NCBI GenBank assembly: GCA_028293765.1
Contig: JAQGOG010000141.1
Span: 1-64,000, forward strand
Direction: 5' to 3'
Origin: Gammaproteobacteria bacterium
GTDB taxonomy: Bacteria; Pseudomonadota; Gammaproteobacteria; Steroidobacterales; Steroidobacteraceae
Length of the DNA stretch: 64,000 nt
Shown: piece after piece, positions 42,009-50,509 of the stretch
Position numbering within the stretch: the first letter of the stretch is position 1
Layout: each line of letters begins with the position of its first letter
Translations under genes and position numbers: made by a program
The notes under the pieces: generated by a model
Database searches by the model: none
Told to the model about the DNA's origin: nothing
The model's input: only the letters and a program-made list of their open reading frames with translations

Positions 42009-42629
42009 CTACTGTCGGAACACTGTCTTCTGCCACGCGTCCAGCGCCTGTACGCGCCCAAACCAATTCTGCAGGTTCGCGTACTGTGACACCGGCGCCT
42101 TCGCCGGCCCGGCGCACCCGAACGTCGCGGCGAGCGACAGATCCGCAAGAGTCAGCGCCTCTCCCGAGACCCACTCACGGTTGGCGAGGTGCGCATCGAG
42201 AACCGTTGCAAATTCGCGCAGCAGCGTCTCACCCCGCTTCACCTCCACCGGATCGGGGGCGCCGCGACCGATCATCGGCTTGATCAGGTTCTCCCAATTG
42301 AGCGTCCCGATCGCGGGCGTGAAATGTTGGCTGCACCAGAACAGCCAGCGGTTGACGTCGGCGCGGCCCCGGACATCTGTGGGGTAGATCGTCTGCCGCG
42401 GCGTCTTGTCGGCGAGGTACTGCATGATGGCGCGCGATTCCCAAAGGTGGAAATCGCCATCCTCGAGCACCGGCACCCGGTGGTTGGGATTCATCTCGAG
42501 GAACTGCGGCTGGCTTTGCTCCTGTTTCTGCAGATTGACGAATACAAGGTCCACCGGCGCACCCAGGTGCAGGGCCGCCATAACGGCGCGACGTGCGTTC
42601 ATGGATAACGGATGGTGATAGAGGCGCAT
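42009..42629 (-). CDS. Glutathione S-transferase family protein
   Basis: A 206-aa cytosolic GST: thioredoxin-fold N-domain (M-R-L-Y-H-H-P-L-S, N-P-N-H-R-V-P-V-L-E-D, then the glutathione gamma-Glu binding E-S-R-A-I-M) and helical C-domain (about 90-200) with L-T-L-A-D-L-S-L-A. The Ser at position 9 is the likely catalytic residue. Close to bacterial beta/theta-type proteins; its substrate cannot be told. GGGAGAG precedes the ATG. It lies downstream of the WYL regulator on the same strand and converges on the transglutaminase operon. Confidence 0.88.
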   Translation of the reverse strand: MRLYHHPLSMNARRAVMAALHLGAPVDLVFVNLQKQEQSQPQFLEMNPNHRVPVLEDGDFHLWESRAIMQYLADKTPRQTIYPTDVRGRADVNRWLFWCSQHFTPAIGTLNWENLIKPMIGRGAPDPVEVKRGETLLREFATVLDAHLANREWVSGEALTLADLSLAATFGCAGPAKAPVSQYANLQNWFGRVQALDAWQKTVFRQ

Positions 42630-42710
42630 GAGACTCTCCCTTGATGTGATGTCCGGCGATCATCATGGTCCAGGGCCGCGACAGTTTCTGTCAGGAGCCC
42701 TCCGTAAGCG

Positions 42711-43403
42711 TCAGCGGTCCGGAGGGAGGTTGTGCTCGCGGCGCCACGTTTTCGCCAGGACGGCACGCCGCGTGGGATAAGGCGTGCGAGTGGAACTGAT
42801 CGCGACGATCCGATCCGAGCGAAAGTGGCGAAAGCCGTTGCGTAACTCGCACCATGCCGCCAGCAGGCGCTTGCCTTCGAAGAAGGCCAGCGCGATGGGC
42901 CAGACGACCCTTTCGGTGGCTGCACCCGCCTTGTCCACATAAGTGATGGTCAGCTTGTGCTCGCGACGCAGGGCCTCGCGTATCGTTCGCAGCCCGGTGG
43001 GTTGCTCGGATGCACTCCGGAACTGCGGCGCCCACAGGCCGGTGTCGGCGATCTTGTCGCGCAGATCCTTGGGCGACGCCGTACCGATTTTGACGAGCGC
43101 CGTGACTGCGGCCTGCGCCAGGGAAGGATCGCCCTGCCCTTGTACCCAGCGCGCGCCCAGCACCAGTGCCTCCAGCTCGTCCTCGCCAAACATCAGGGGT
43201 GGCAGGAAGAAGCCGGACCGCAGAAGGTATCCGACGCCGGCTTCGCCTCCGATCGGCGCGCCGAGGTCAGTGAGAGTCTGGATGTCGCGGTATACGGTCC
43301 GGACAGAGACGTCGAGCTCGCCAGCGAGTCGCGCCGCCGTCACTGGCCGCCGGTGGCCTCGTAGCGCGTCCATGAGCTTGAAGAGACGGGCTGTACGACT
43401 CAT
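42711..43403 (-). CDS. YafY-type HTH/WYL transcriptional regulator
   Basis: A 230-aa DNA-binding regulator: N-terminal HTH_11 (about 1-60; R-L-F-K-L-M-D-A-L-R, V-T-A-A-R-L-A-G-E-L-D-V-S-V-R-T-V-Y-R-D-I), then a WYL domain (about 130-215) in which W-Y-L is replaced by K-L-T-I-T-Y-V ... A-W-C-E-L-R-N-G-F-R-H-F. ATG 43403 with AAGG upstream is preferred to the frame opening at 43421. WYL regulators sense small ligands or nucleic acids; the downstream GST may be a target. A truncated gene remnant lies directly upstream. Confidence 0.87.
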   Translation of the reverse strand: MSRTARLFKLMDALRGHRRPVTAARLAGELDVSVRTVYRDIQTLTDLGAPIGGEAGVGYLLRSGFFLPPLMFGEDELEALVLGARWVQGQGDPSLAQAAVTALVKIGTASPKDLRDKIADTGLWAPQFRSASEQPTGLRTIREALRREHKLTITYVDKAGAATERVVWPIALAFFEGKRLLAAWCELRNGFRHFRSDRIVAISSTRTPYPTRRAVLAKTWRREHNLPPDR

Positions 43404-43445
43404 CGAAGCGCCTTGCGGCACTGGCGCCAGGCGTTGGAGGTCGCT

Positions 43446-43568
43446 TCACACATACGGACTTTCGGCGATCCGTTGGTGCTTGAGCTTGAGGTCGCTATTT
43501 ACCAGCCGCATCCGCTGCGCGAGCCAGCGTTCGTAGCGGCGGGTGACTTCTACGATATCCACGGGCAT
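43446..43568 (-). pseudogene. N-terminal remnant of a DUF2252 gene
   Basis: A 40-codon open frame on the minus strand whose product, starting M-P-V-D-I-V-E-V-T-R-R-Y-E-R-W-L and ending L-K-H-Q-R-I-A-E-S-P-Y-V, matches from memory the conserved N-terminus of DUF2252 proteins, which would continue with an F-L-R-A-T-F-Y-R-W segment. Here a TGA follows at once and the WYL regulator begins 43 bp later. The other frames do not continue the family. It is therefore likely the stub left by a deletion, or less likely a recruited short peptide. Too short for automatic gene callers. Confidence 0.5.
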
Positions 43569-43704
43569 AACATTAAGGGAGACCGGTGCCCGCGACAATC
43601 GAGGTCACCTCGCCCGCGGGCAAAACGGGCATGATTGAGACTATTGGGGTGCAGCAACCCGGTCGCGGCTGCACGAATCATGTGCATGCGGGACGCGTCA
43701 CGGT

Positions 43705-45279
43705 ATGGGAATTTTTGAGCTGGTCATTACGCTGCTCCTCGTCGGAGCGGTGCTGGCGCTGTGGGCGGACAAGGCCGGAATACCTTATCCCGCCCTGCTG
43801 GCGCTCGCCGGGGCGGCACTGACATTGATTCCCGGCACTCCGCAGATCGTGCTCGACCCGCGCCTCGCGTTGGCGTTGTTCGTCTCTCCTGTGCTCCTGG
43901 ATGCAGCGTTTGACGCCTCACCGCGCGACTTGAAACAAAACCTGGTGGCGGTAAGCAGCCTGGCACTAATCGCTGTGGGCATGACTATTGTCGCGGTCGC
44001 ATTCGTGGCCAAGCACCTCGTTCCGGGAATAAGTTGGCCAGCGGCCGTCGCTCTCGGAGCGATCGTAGCTCCCCCGGACACGTCCGCGGCAACGACCGTG
44101 CTGCGCCGGTTGCGGCCGCCGCACCGCCTCATGGTGATACTCCAGGGAGAAAGCCTTTTCAACGACGCCAGCGCGTTGCTGGTTTACCGCTTCGCAGTGG
44201 CCGCCGCGATGACCGGCACGGTCTCGGGCTGGAGCGTCGTGCCAATGTTCCTGATCACCTGTGGCGGCGGTGTCGTGCTGGGAATCGTGCTCGCGAGGGT
44301 CTACCTGTGGGCGACAACCCATGTCGACGATATCCCCGTCTCGGTCATTCTGCAGTTCATCGGCACATTTGCCGTCTGGCTTCTGGCCGATCATCTAGGC
44401 TTGTCCGCCATCCTCACGGTAATCGCTTACGCAATGACCCTCGCCCGGCGCGCCGGGCGCGTTGATGCACGCCATCGCATCTCGTCTTACGCGGTGTGGG
44501 ATGTGGCCGTATTCGTACTCAACGTCCTCGCATTCGTCATGATCGGCCTGCAGTTGCGCGGGATCGTGACACGCATGAAAACCTCCGACTGGCACACCTA
44601 TCTGGTGTGCGCGGGAGCCGTCTGCCTTACTGTCGTCGTGGTCCGGATCCTGTGGGTCATGGTGATGGGCGCTGTCGCTCAATGGAAGATCCGGCATTTC
44701 CACGGCAGGCAATCCATGACCATGCCCACACTCGGCGGCGCTCTGATCGTCGCCTGGTGCGGCATGCGTGGCATCGTGACGCTCGCTGCGGCACTGGCAC
44801 TACCTGACGGCTCACCGACGATGGCGTTCCCCTACCGCGACCTGATCATCCTGTGTGCGTTCTGCGTCGTGCTGACGACGCTCGTCATCCAGGGAATGAC
44901 GCTGCGCCCGTTACTGAAATGGGCTGGACTCAAGGATGACGGCTCCGTGGACCGGGAAATCCAGTTGGCACGTGCAGAGACCGCGCGCGCGGCACTGAAA
45001 GTGCTGGCAGGCCACGAATCGCGCCCAGCGATCGAAACACTACGGCGCGGCTATGAGGCCCGCGTGCGGCTGGGCCAGGGTCAATCGGTGGCTAACCAGC
45101 ACGAGCACGAGGGGTCGAACCTCGGCGACCTGCAGCGACGCGCGGTAAACGCTCAAAGGGAAGCGCTGATCGATCTGCGGGCGCGCTCCATCATCGGTGA
45201 CGACGCCTTTCACGCGGCCGAGGAAGAGATCGATCTGCTCGAGCTCGCGGCGGACGAACGGATCCGGCCGCAAGCCTGA
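43705..45279 (+). CDS. CPA1-family Na+/H+ antiporter
   Basis: A 524-aa inner-membrane antiporter. About 12 membrane helices cover residues 1-405; the ion-site motifs are A-P-P-D-T-S-A-A (in place of the usual P-T-D-P-V-A) and G-E-S-L-F-N-D-A-S. A hydrophilic tail of about 115 residues (E-I-Q-L-A-R-A-E-T-A-R-A-A-L) is likely regulatory and helical. The family exchanges Na+ (or K+) for protons to control pH and salt. Its stop TGA overlaps the next start (TGATG), coupling it to the HipA-like kinase gene, which is an odd partnership. Confidence 0.9.
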   Translation: MGIFELVITLLLVGAVLALWADKAGIPYPALLALAGAALTLIPGTPQIVLDPRLALALFVSPVLLDAAFDASPRDLKQNLVAVSSLALIAVGMTIVAVAFVAKHLVPGISWPAAVALGAIVAPPDTSAATTVLRRLRPPHRLMVILQGESLFNDASALLVYRFAVAAAMTGTVSGWSVVPMFLITCGGGVVLGIVLARVYLWATTHVDDIPVSVILQFIGTFAVWLLADHLGLSAILTVIAYAMTLARRAGRVDARHRISSYAVWDVAVFVLNVLAFVMIGLQLRGIVTRMKTSDWHTYLVCAGAVCLTVVVVRILWVMVMGAVAQWKIRHFHGRQSMTMPTLGGALIVAWCGMRGIVTLAAALALPDGSPTMAFPYRDLIILCAFCVVLTTLVIQGMTLRPLLKWAGLKDDGSVDREIQLARAETARAALKVLAGHESRPAIETLRRGYEARVRLGQGQSVANQHEHEGSNLGDLQRRAVNAQREALIDLRARSIIGDDAFHAAEEEIDLLELAADERIRPQA

Positions 45280-45294
45280 TGCCCTGTGGCATCA
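45277..45294 (+). other. Stem-loop at antiporter/HipA-like gene junction
   Basis: Perfect 7-bp stem tgatgcc/ggcatca with loop CTGT, formed over the antiporter stop and the first codons of the next frame, followed by TTT. It may lower read-through or translation of the kinase gene from ATG 45279. Confidence 0.4.
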
Positions 45295-46088
45295 TTTCCA
45301 GCCACATGATGCTCAGAACCATTGCCGCCACCCGATATGTCACGCCGCTGCACGAGGGCGGCTCGCTTCCGGCCATCGTCGAAGCCGATGATGATGGCAT
45401 GTACGTGCTCAAATTCCGTGGCGCGGGTCAGGGACCCAAGGCGCTGATCGCCGAGCTCGTAGCCGGCGAAATTGCGCGCGCGGCCGGCCTGCCGGTGCCG
45501 GAAATCGTGCTGATGGAGCTCGATGCGGATCTGGCTCGTACCGAGCCGGATCCCGAGATCCAGCACCTGATCAAGAGCAGCGCGGGTCTCAACCTGGCGC
45601 TCGACTACCTGCCAGGCGCCGTAATGTTCGACCCCGTAGCTGAGAAGCCCGCGGCGGACCTGGCGTCCGAGGTAGTGTGGCTGGACGCCTATGTGACGAA
45701 CGTGGATCGCACGGCCCGCAATGCCAACATGCTCATGTGGCACCGGCGACTACGGCTGATCGACCACGGCGCCGCCCTCTATTTCCACCACTCGTGGGAC
45801 AATTACCTCGAGCGCAGCCACGACGCCTTTCAAAGAATCAAGGATCACGTCCTGCTGCCCTTCGCGGGCTCGTTGCGTGCAGCAGACACGAAGCTGAGCG
45901 CGCTGATCACACCCCCGGTCATTACAGACATCGTTGCGTTGATTCCCGATGCGTGGCTCACCGACGGATCGCCATTCAACACGCATGAGGAATGGCGGGG
46001 CGCTTACATTCAATACTTGTCGAGACGACTGGAGCAGCCGCACCTGTTTGTCGAGGAGGCGATCGTTGCGCGCTCACTGCTCGTATGA
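45279..46088 (+). CDS. HipA-family kinase-like protein
   Basis: A 269-aa protein with the compact HipA-like kinase fold. Seen: nucleotide-loop region (G-M-Y-V-L-K-F-R-G-A-G-Q-G) with the probable ATP lysine, a catalytic-loop equivalent V-T-N-V-D-R-T-A-R-N-A-N (Asp and Asn), and the metal-binding L-I-D-H-G-A-A-L. Classical HipA (about 440 aa) phosphorylates GltX; this half-size group lacks the N-terminal HipA subdomain and has no HipB partner. The start at ATG 45279 overlaps the antiporter stop; ATG 45306 or 45309 are alternatives and would avoid the stem-loop. It overlaps the DUF3037 gene by 23 bp. Confidence 0.8.
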   Translation: MPCGIISSHMMLRTIAATRYVTPLHEGGSLPAIVEADDDGMYVLKFRGAGQGPKALIAELVAGEIARAAGLPVPEIVLMELDADLARTEPDPEIQHLIKSSAGLNLALDYLPGAVMFDPVAEKPAADLASEVVWLDAYVTNVDRTARNANMLMWHRRLRLIDHGAALYFHHSWDNYLERSHDAFQRIKDHVLLPFAGSLRAADTKLSALITPPVITDIVALIPDAWLTDGSPFNTHEEWRGAYIQYLSRRLEQPHLFVEEAIVARSLLV

Positions 46089-46464
46089 TTACGCCGTAAT
46101 ACGCGTCGTTCCACGAGTCGATCGTGAAGAGTTCGTGAACGTCGGAGTAATCGTCGCGTGCCCCGCGAAAGGATTTCTCGAAGCGCGCATCGAGCTGGAT
46201 GAAGCGCGCCTGCTGGCCTTCGACCCGACGTTGGATCTCGAAGCGATCCGCGTCCACCTCGCCAGCATCCCCCTCATCTGCGCCGGCGGACCCCACGCCG
46301 GCCCCATCGGACAACTCTCGCAGCGCGAACGGTTTCACTGGCTCGTAGCCCCACGCAGCACGACCATCCAGATGTCCCGCGTCCACACGGGTCGCTGCAC
46401 CGAACCCGGCTCACTGTCGGAAAAGCTGCTTGAGAAAATGGTGCGGCCCCTCCGCGCGCGATAA
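46066..46464 (+). CDS. DUF3037 protein, partner of HipA-like kinase
   Basis: A 132-aa soluble protein of the DUF3037 family (Y-D-Y-A-V-I-R-V-V-P-R, R-E-E-F-V-N-V-G-V-I). No start ATG fits, but TTG 46066 has a strong GAGGAGG seven bases upstream and puts Y-D-Y-A at position 7, where the family has it. The start lies within the kinase gene, 23 bp before its stop, so translation is coupled. HipA-like/DUF3037 pairs recur in many bacteria; the role of DUF3037 is unknown. A substrate or antitoxin-like partner is conceivable. Confidence 0.8.
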   Translation: MRAHCSYDYAVIRVVPRVDREEFVNVGVIVACPAKGFLEARIELDEARLLAFDPTLDLEAIRVHLASIPLICAGGPHAGPIGQLSQRERFHWLVAPRSTTIQMSRVHTGRCTEPGSLSEKLLEKMVRPLRAR

Positions 46465-46526
46465 CGACCGCATATCAGCGCGCGGACACGAGCGCGGCCG
46501 CGCTTGCGTCAGACGGTAGTCCACCG

Positions 46527-47939
46527 TCAACTGCCCGGCGGTCGCTCCAGAATCAAATTTGCCAGGCCGTCATAGTTGCCGCCGAAATGGTGGCCGCCGG
46601 GCAGCTTGATGACGCGCGCATGCGCGGCCCCGACCTTGGGGCAGATCGAATCGTCGTCCCCGTCGCCGTACAAACACAATGTGTCGGCCGCCGACATCCT
46701 GGCAATCTCGCCACCGATGGGCAACTCATCGTTTCCGGACCCGATCCAGTTACTGACATGAAACTCGAACGCCGCGGTGGCACCGATTCCGATCAACGCC
46801 GTCTGCTTCACCAGAGCGCGTGACTGCGGCGGCAGGCGATTGACGGCGAACGGCAGTACATCCGCGCCTTGTGAATAGCCAATCAGCAGCGCGCGCTTCT
46901 TCTGCCAATGCGACGCGTAGTAGCGCAGCATTCGATCGATGTCCCCGGCCACTCCCGCCGGCGTTCTGGCGGTCCAGAAATAACGCAACGAGTCCAAGCC
47001 CGCGACCGGTATGCCGCGGGCCGCGAGCACACTCGCCACGTCCTTATCGAGCCCCGCCCAACCGCCATCTCCCGACAGCAGGATCGCAAAGGTGTCGCCA
47101 CTTCCCGTAGCGGGCACTTCCACGATCGGCAGATCCGCCAGGCTTGGCGGTGGCGCCTGCAAATGATGCGTTTCCGTCGCCGCAACCGCGGCAAACGCCG
47201 CATTGAACTGCGGCAGCCAACGCTTCATCCCCCCGTAATTGTGAGCGACGCCGGGCAGCTCGACGAAACGGGCCCCGGGCGTCCGGGACACGAAAGTCCG
47301 GGCTTCCGCCGCGGAGCACACCGCATCGGCGGCGCCGTGCAGAGCAATCCAGGGTGCGTGTAATTCCTTCGGGGGCAGCAGTCGCGCACCGCCACCGTCC
47401 GCTCGCGTCGTAAATTGCAGGTCCGCGGCCTTGCACAGCGGCTTGTGCAAATCGAGATCCGCGCAAAATGACAGCGACAGTGCGCCGGTGAAGGTGCCGG
47501 GAGGGGCCTGTGCGATAGCGGCGTACGCCAGCGAAGCACCCGCCGAGTGACCGATCAGAATCGGCGTGAAGTAGGTGGGGACCTTGTAATACGCCTGGAC
47601 GAAGTGACTGAGGTTCTCCAAATCGCCGACCGGAAACACGCAGTCGCCGCCATCCTTCTCGAGGCTCTCGAAAAGATCCGCTACATCGACCCCGGCTACC
47701 AACGTTCCAGTGGCTGCGAGCGAGTCTGCTATGGAGCCCAGCGTCGAGCCCCACCCGCCGTCGCCTGACAGAAGGATGGCGAAGTGGCGCACTTCGCCCT
47801 TCGGGCGATAGATGTGCACATCGCGGAAGCGCCCGTGGGTCAGCGTCTCAGTCTGCGAAAACGTTTTCGAGCAGCCGGTTGTGCCGATGGCGAGCATACA
47901 GAGCAGCGCGAGCGCGCTGAGAATCGACGCAATCCGCAC
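46527..47939 (-). CDS. AcvB/VirJ-family lipoprotein, tandem alpha/beta hydrolase
   Basis: A 470-aa lipoprotein (lipobox T-T-G-C, Cys23) with two related VirJ-like alpha/beta-hydrolase halves. Each has F-A-I-L-L-S-G-D-G-G-W (53-63 and 284-294), and nucleophile elbows G-H-S-A-G (Ser132) and G-Y-S-Q-G (Ser356); the second half also keeps C-L-Y-G-D-G-D and G-G-H-H-F. AcvB of Agrobacterium hydrolyses lysyl-phosphatidylglycerol in the periplasm and its shorter homologue VirJ aids virulence. Start is GTG 47939 with GGAAGGGG upstream; the frame to 48341 has no support. No lysyl-PG synthase (LpiA/MprF) is in the window. Confidence 0.85.
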   Translation of the reverse strand: MRIASILSALALLCMLAIGTTGCSKTFSQTETLTHGRFRDVHIYRPKGEVRHFAILLSGDGGWGSTLGSIADSLAATGTLVAGVDVADLFESLEKDGGDCVFPVGDLENLSHFVQAYYKVPTYFTPILIGHSAGASLAYAAIAQAPPGTFTGALSLSFCADLDLHKPLCKAADLQFTTRADGGGARLLPPKELHAPWIALHGAADAVCSAAEARTFVSRTPGARFVELPGVAHNYGGMKRWLPQFNAAFAAVAATETHHLQAPPPSLADLPIVEVPATGSGDTFAILLSGDGGWAGLDKDVASVLAARGIPVAGLDSLRYFWTARTPAGVAGDIDRMLRYYASHWQKKRALLIGYSQGADVLPFAVNRLPPQSRALVKQTALIGIGATAAFEFHVSNWIGSGNDELPIGGEIARMSAADTLCLYGDGDDDSICPKVGAAHARVIKLPGGHHFGGNYDGLANLILERPPGS

Positions 47940-48016
47940 TATCGCGGCCCCTTCCGGGGCCGGTGCGAGCAGGCGCGAACTGGTGTGGTCATCACGCCAA
48001 AATTGTAATGGATGGC

Positions 48017-50317
48017 CTATCCCAGGCGTGTGAAAAAACGTATGGGGCCCGGCCCCTGCTTCGGGCGAGAGCGCCACCGGGCAGCGCGTAACCGCAGGAC
48101 CGCCAACGCGCTGCCAAGGGCGCTCAAGGTCAGCAGATCGATACCACCGCCGCCGGGGCCACTGCTTGGGGCAGCTGACACCGTGACCTGTGCCGTGGCG
48201 GAGGTAGTTGGATCGGCGGCGGATAACGCCGTTATCGTCACCGTGGCGGGCGATGGGATCGCTGCAGGCGCCGTGTAGACTCCTGCCGCGCTGATCGTGC
48301 CGACGACCGCGTTGCCGCCTACCACACCGTCGACTTCCCACGTGGCGGCAGTGACCGAAGTGTTCGTTACCGTGGCGGCAAAGGCGGCTGTGCCTCCTCC
48401 CGCATTCACAGTGGCGGTAGCAGGAGATATTGCCACGGTCACCAGATTCAAAGCGGCCAGACAGGAGTTCGCGCCCGCGGTCGCCGGAGCGGTGCTGGCT
48501 ACCTGGGTCGCGCTGACTGTTACGTCCGCCGTGTCGGTCCGGCCGGCTTCATCCGTGACAGTGAGCTCTACCTGGAAAGAACCCGACGACGGCGCGACGA
48601 CTGTCGCTGTCGACGTGTTGGAAATGACGCCGTGAGTAGAGAGGTTCGTCCACGCGTAAGAGGCTATGTTGTGAGTGCAGGCGGCGGCGCTGCCGGCGCC
48701 ATTGAGGGAAACGTTCTGACCCGGGGCGGCACTCGCGGGCAGCGCCACGGCGGCAATCGGGCGCAGCGCCGCCTGCACGGAGCCGTCGGCATTCGCCATC
48801 CCGGCCCCGCAAGTCCGCGTCGTACAACTACATTCGAGCGTCTGCGAAGTATCGGTGCTGCTCGTGGGTACGTGACACACCGGCGGAGTACTCGTGCCGC
48901 TCGTCGTTGGAAACGGCTTCGTGGCGCCCTCCTGCAGACGGGCGATGAGTTGCGCGGGCGCCAGATTGCCGTTCAGGCTCTTCATGAGCCCGGCGATCCC
49001 GGCCACGATCGGCGCGGAGAAGCTCGTTCCGAGGTTGGTATTGATCTGGTCCGTGTAGGCGTTGGCGGCCGCAGCGGTCGTTCCCATGTTAGTCGTGGTG
49101 TTGAGCGAGTACAGGCACGGGCCACCGCTCGTGTTCACACAATTACCCGCCGGCGCGCTGAGCGCAATCTCGGTACCCAGGCTGCTATAGCCCACCTTGG
49201 TGCCCGCATGACGTAGTCCGGCGATCCCGGCCGCTCCGGGGCAATTGGCCGGTGACTCGACCGGACCGCCTGCGTTGCCCGCCGACACCACGACGAGCAC
49301 TCCCTTCGCGGCGAGTTGGCCGATGACCTGCGCGTAGGCTGCCGAACAGGTGGTCGCCGAGCCGAGGCTCAGGTTCTCGATCTGGGCCGGATAAGGGTTG
49401 TCCGGCACGCCATCGACGTGCACGCCCGCTGCCCACAACATCGCCGGAATGATGTCGGAATCGTGGCCGCCGCATTTCCCGAGCGCGCGTAGCGGGAGAA
49501 TCCACCCCTTCCAGTTGATCCCCGCAACGCCGGCGGAGTTGTTGGTAAGCGCGCCCAGAATGCCGGCGACACGGGTGCCATGCCACGAGCTGTCCCCCAC
49601 CGTGCAGCTCTGGAAATTTGCGGTCTGCAGGTCGGCGCTCGAGATCCAATCGCCGGGGTCGGAGGGGTCCGCATCGCGCCCATCGTTATCGTTTGCAACG
49701 GCGATATCGGAAACGAAATCGTAGCCCGGCAACAGACGGCCGCCGGAGTTCGCGCGCAGCAGGTCCGGATGGTCGAAGCGAACGCCGGTGTCGATCTCAG
49801 CGATGACGACGCCCGCGCTTCCCGTCGTCGTATCCCATGCGCCCTCTGCGTTGATCGCACTCGGCGTCGTGGTTGCGTTCTGGAGATACCACTGTCCTGT
49901 CTGCCCGGCGTACAACGGATCGTTCGGCATGGCATGCGGGTACCGCCACTGATCGGGCTCGGCGTACTCGATCGCCGGGTCCGCCCGCAGTCGCGCCAGG
50001 CTCTGCTCGAGCGTTTCGCCGGAAGTCTGCGGCGCGAACTGCAACAGGTGCATGGAGCCCGAAATTCTGCGGGTCTGCTTCAAACTGAGGCGGGCGCGCC
50101 CGGCCAGAGCGGCGACGGTATCGTCCGTAGTTGATACGGACGACGCGGGCGTGGCCGCCCGCGCGGCCCGGAACTTCACGATGACGCCGTGAACAGTTCC
50201 ATCGCCTGCAGGGGCGGCAGCCTTACGGACCGGATTGTGTTCGGTGGCGAGCCCGGCAGGGCCGGCAAGCATCACGATCAGGCCGGCCAGCAGAGCGCGG
50301 TGCAGAGTTCGACGCAT
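48017..50317 (-). CDS. Secreted S8 subtilase with PKD/Ig modules and GlyGly-CTERM-like tail
   Basis: A 766-aa exported serine protease. Signal peptide (about 1-24), I9-like propeptide (about 40-125), subtilase domain (about 140-470) with triad Asp176 (I-D-T-G), His246 (S-S-W-H-G-T) and Ser432 (G-T-S-F-S-A-P) and oxyanion Asn348. Two beta-sandwich modules follow: PKD-like (about 560-640) and BIG2-like (about 650-730). The C-terminus is Gly-Gly-Gly-Gly, a hydrophobic helix and an Arg-rich end, the layout of GlyGly-CTERM signals cut by rhombosortase. ATG 50317 with GAGGAAA upstream is preferred over 50434. Divergent from the GGDEF/EAL gene. Confidence 0.88.
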   Translation of the reverse strand: MRRTLHRALLAGLIVMLAGPAGLATEHNPVRKAAAPAGDGTVHGVIVKFRAARAATPASSVSTTDDTVAALAGRARLSLKQTRRISGSMHLLQFAPQTSGETLEQSLARLRADPAIEYAEPDQWRYPHAMPNDPLYAGQTGQWYLQNATTTPSAINAEGAWDTTTGSAGVVIAEIDTGVRFDHPDLLRANSGGRLLPGYDFVSDIAVANDNDGRDADPSDPGDWISSADLQTANFQSCTVGDSSWHGTRVAGILGALTNNSAGVAGINWKGWILPLRALGKCGGHDSDIIPAMLWAAGVHVDGVPDNPYPAQIENLSLGSATTCSAAYAQVIGQLAAKGVLVVVSAGNAGGPVESPANCPGAAGIAGLRHAGTKVGYSSLGTEIALSAPAGNCVNTSGGPCLYSLNTTTNMGTTAAAANAYTDQINTNLGTSFSAPIVAGIAGLMKSLNGNLAPAQLIARLQEGATKPFPTTSGTSTPPVCHVPTSSTDTSQTLECSCTTRTCGAGMANADGSVQAALRPIAAVALPASAAPGQNVSLNGAGSAAACTHNIASYAWTNLSTHGVISNTSTATVVAPSSGSFQVELTVTDEAGRTDTADVTVSATQVASTAPATAGANSCLAALNLVTVAISPATATVNAGGGTAAFAATVTNTSVTAATWEVDGVVGGNAVVGTISAAGVYTAPAAIPSPATVTITALSAADPTTSATAQVTVSAAPSSGPGGGGIDLLTLSALGSALAVLRLRAARWRSRPKQGPGPIRFFTRLG

Positions 50318-50509
50318 ATCGATGTTTCCTCGCGGCGCCGTTGAGGCCCCGGCTTGTGCGCTGCAAATTACCTGAAATTGCGGCGCACAACAGGCCCCCT
50401 CCGTCACAACTTCGCGGCGGGGAGGAACCCGCATCCCTGCGGTCAGTTACTGTACTGGTAACGCAGCAAGACGGACCTTGCCCCACACCATCTGACTACG
50501 AGGGGCACC

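Noticed and set aside
46491-46504. Self-complementary 14-mer agcgcggccgcgct as a terminator
   Set aside because: It has no loop, so it cannot fold as a short hairpin; a GC-rich palindrome of this size can arise by chance.
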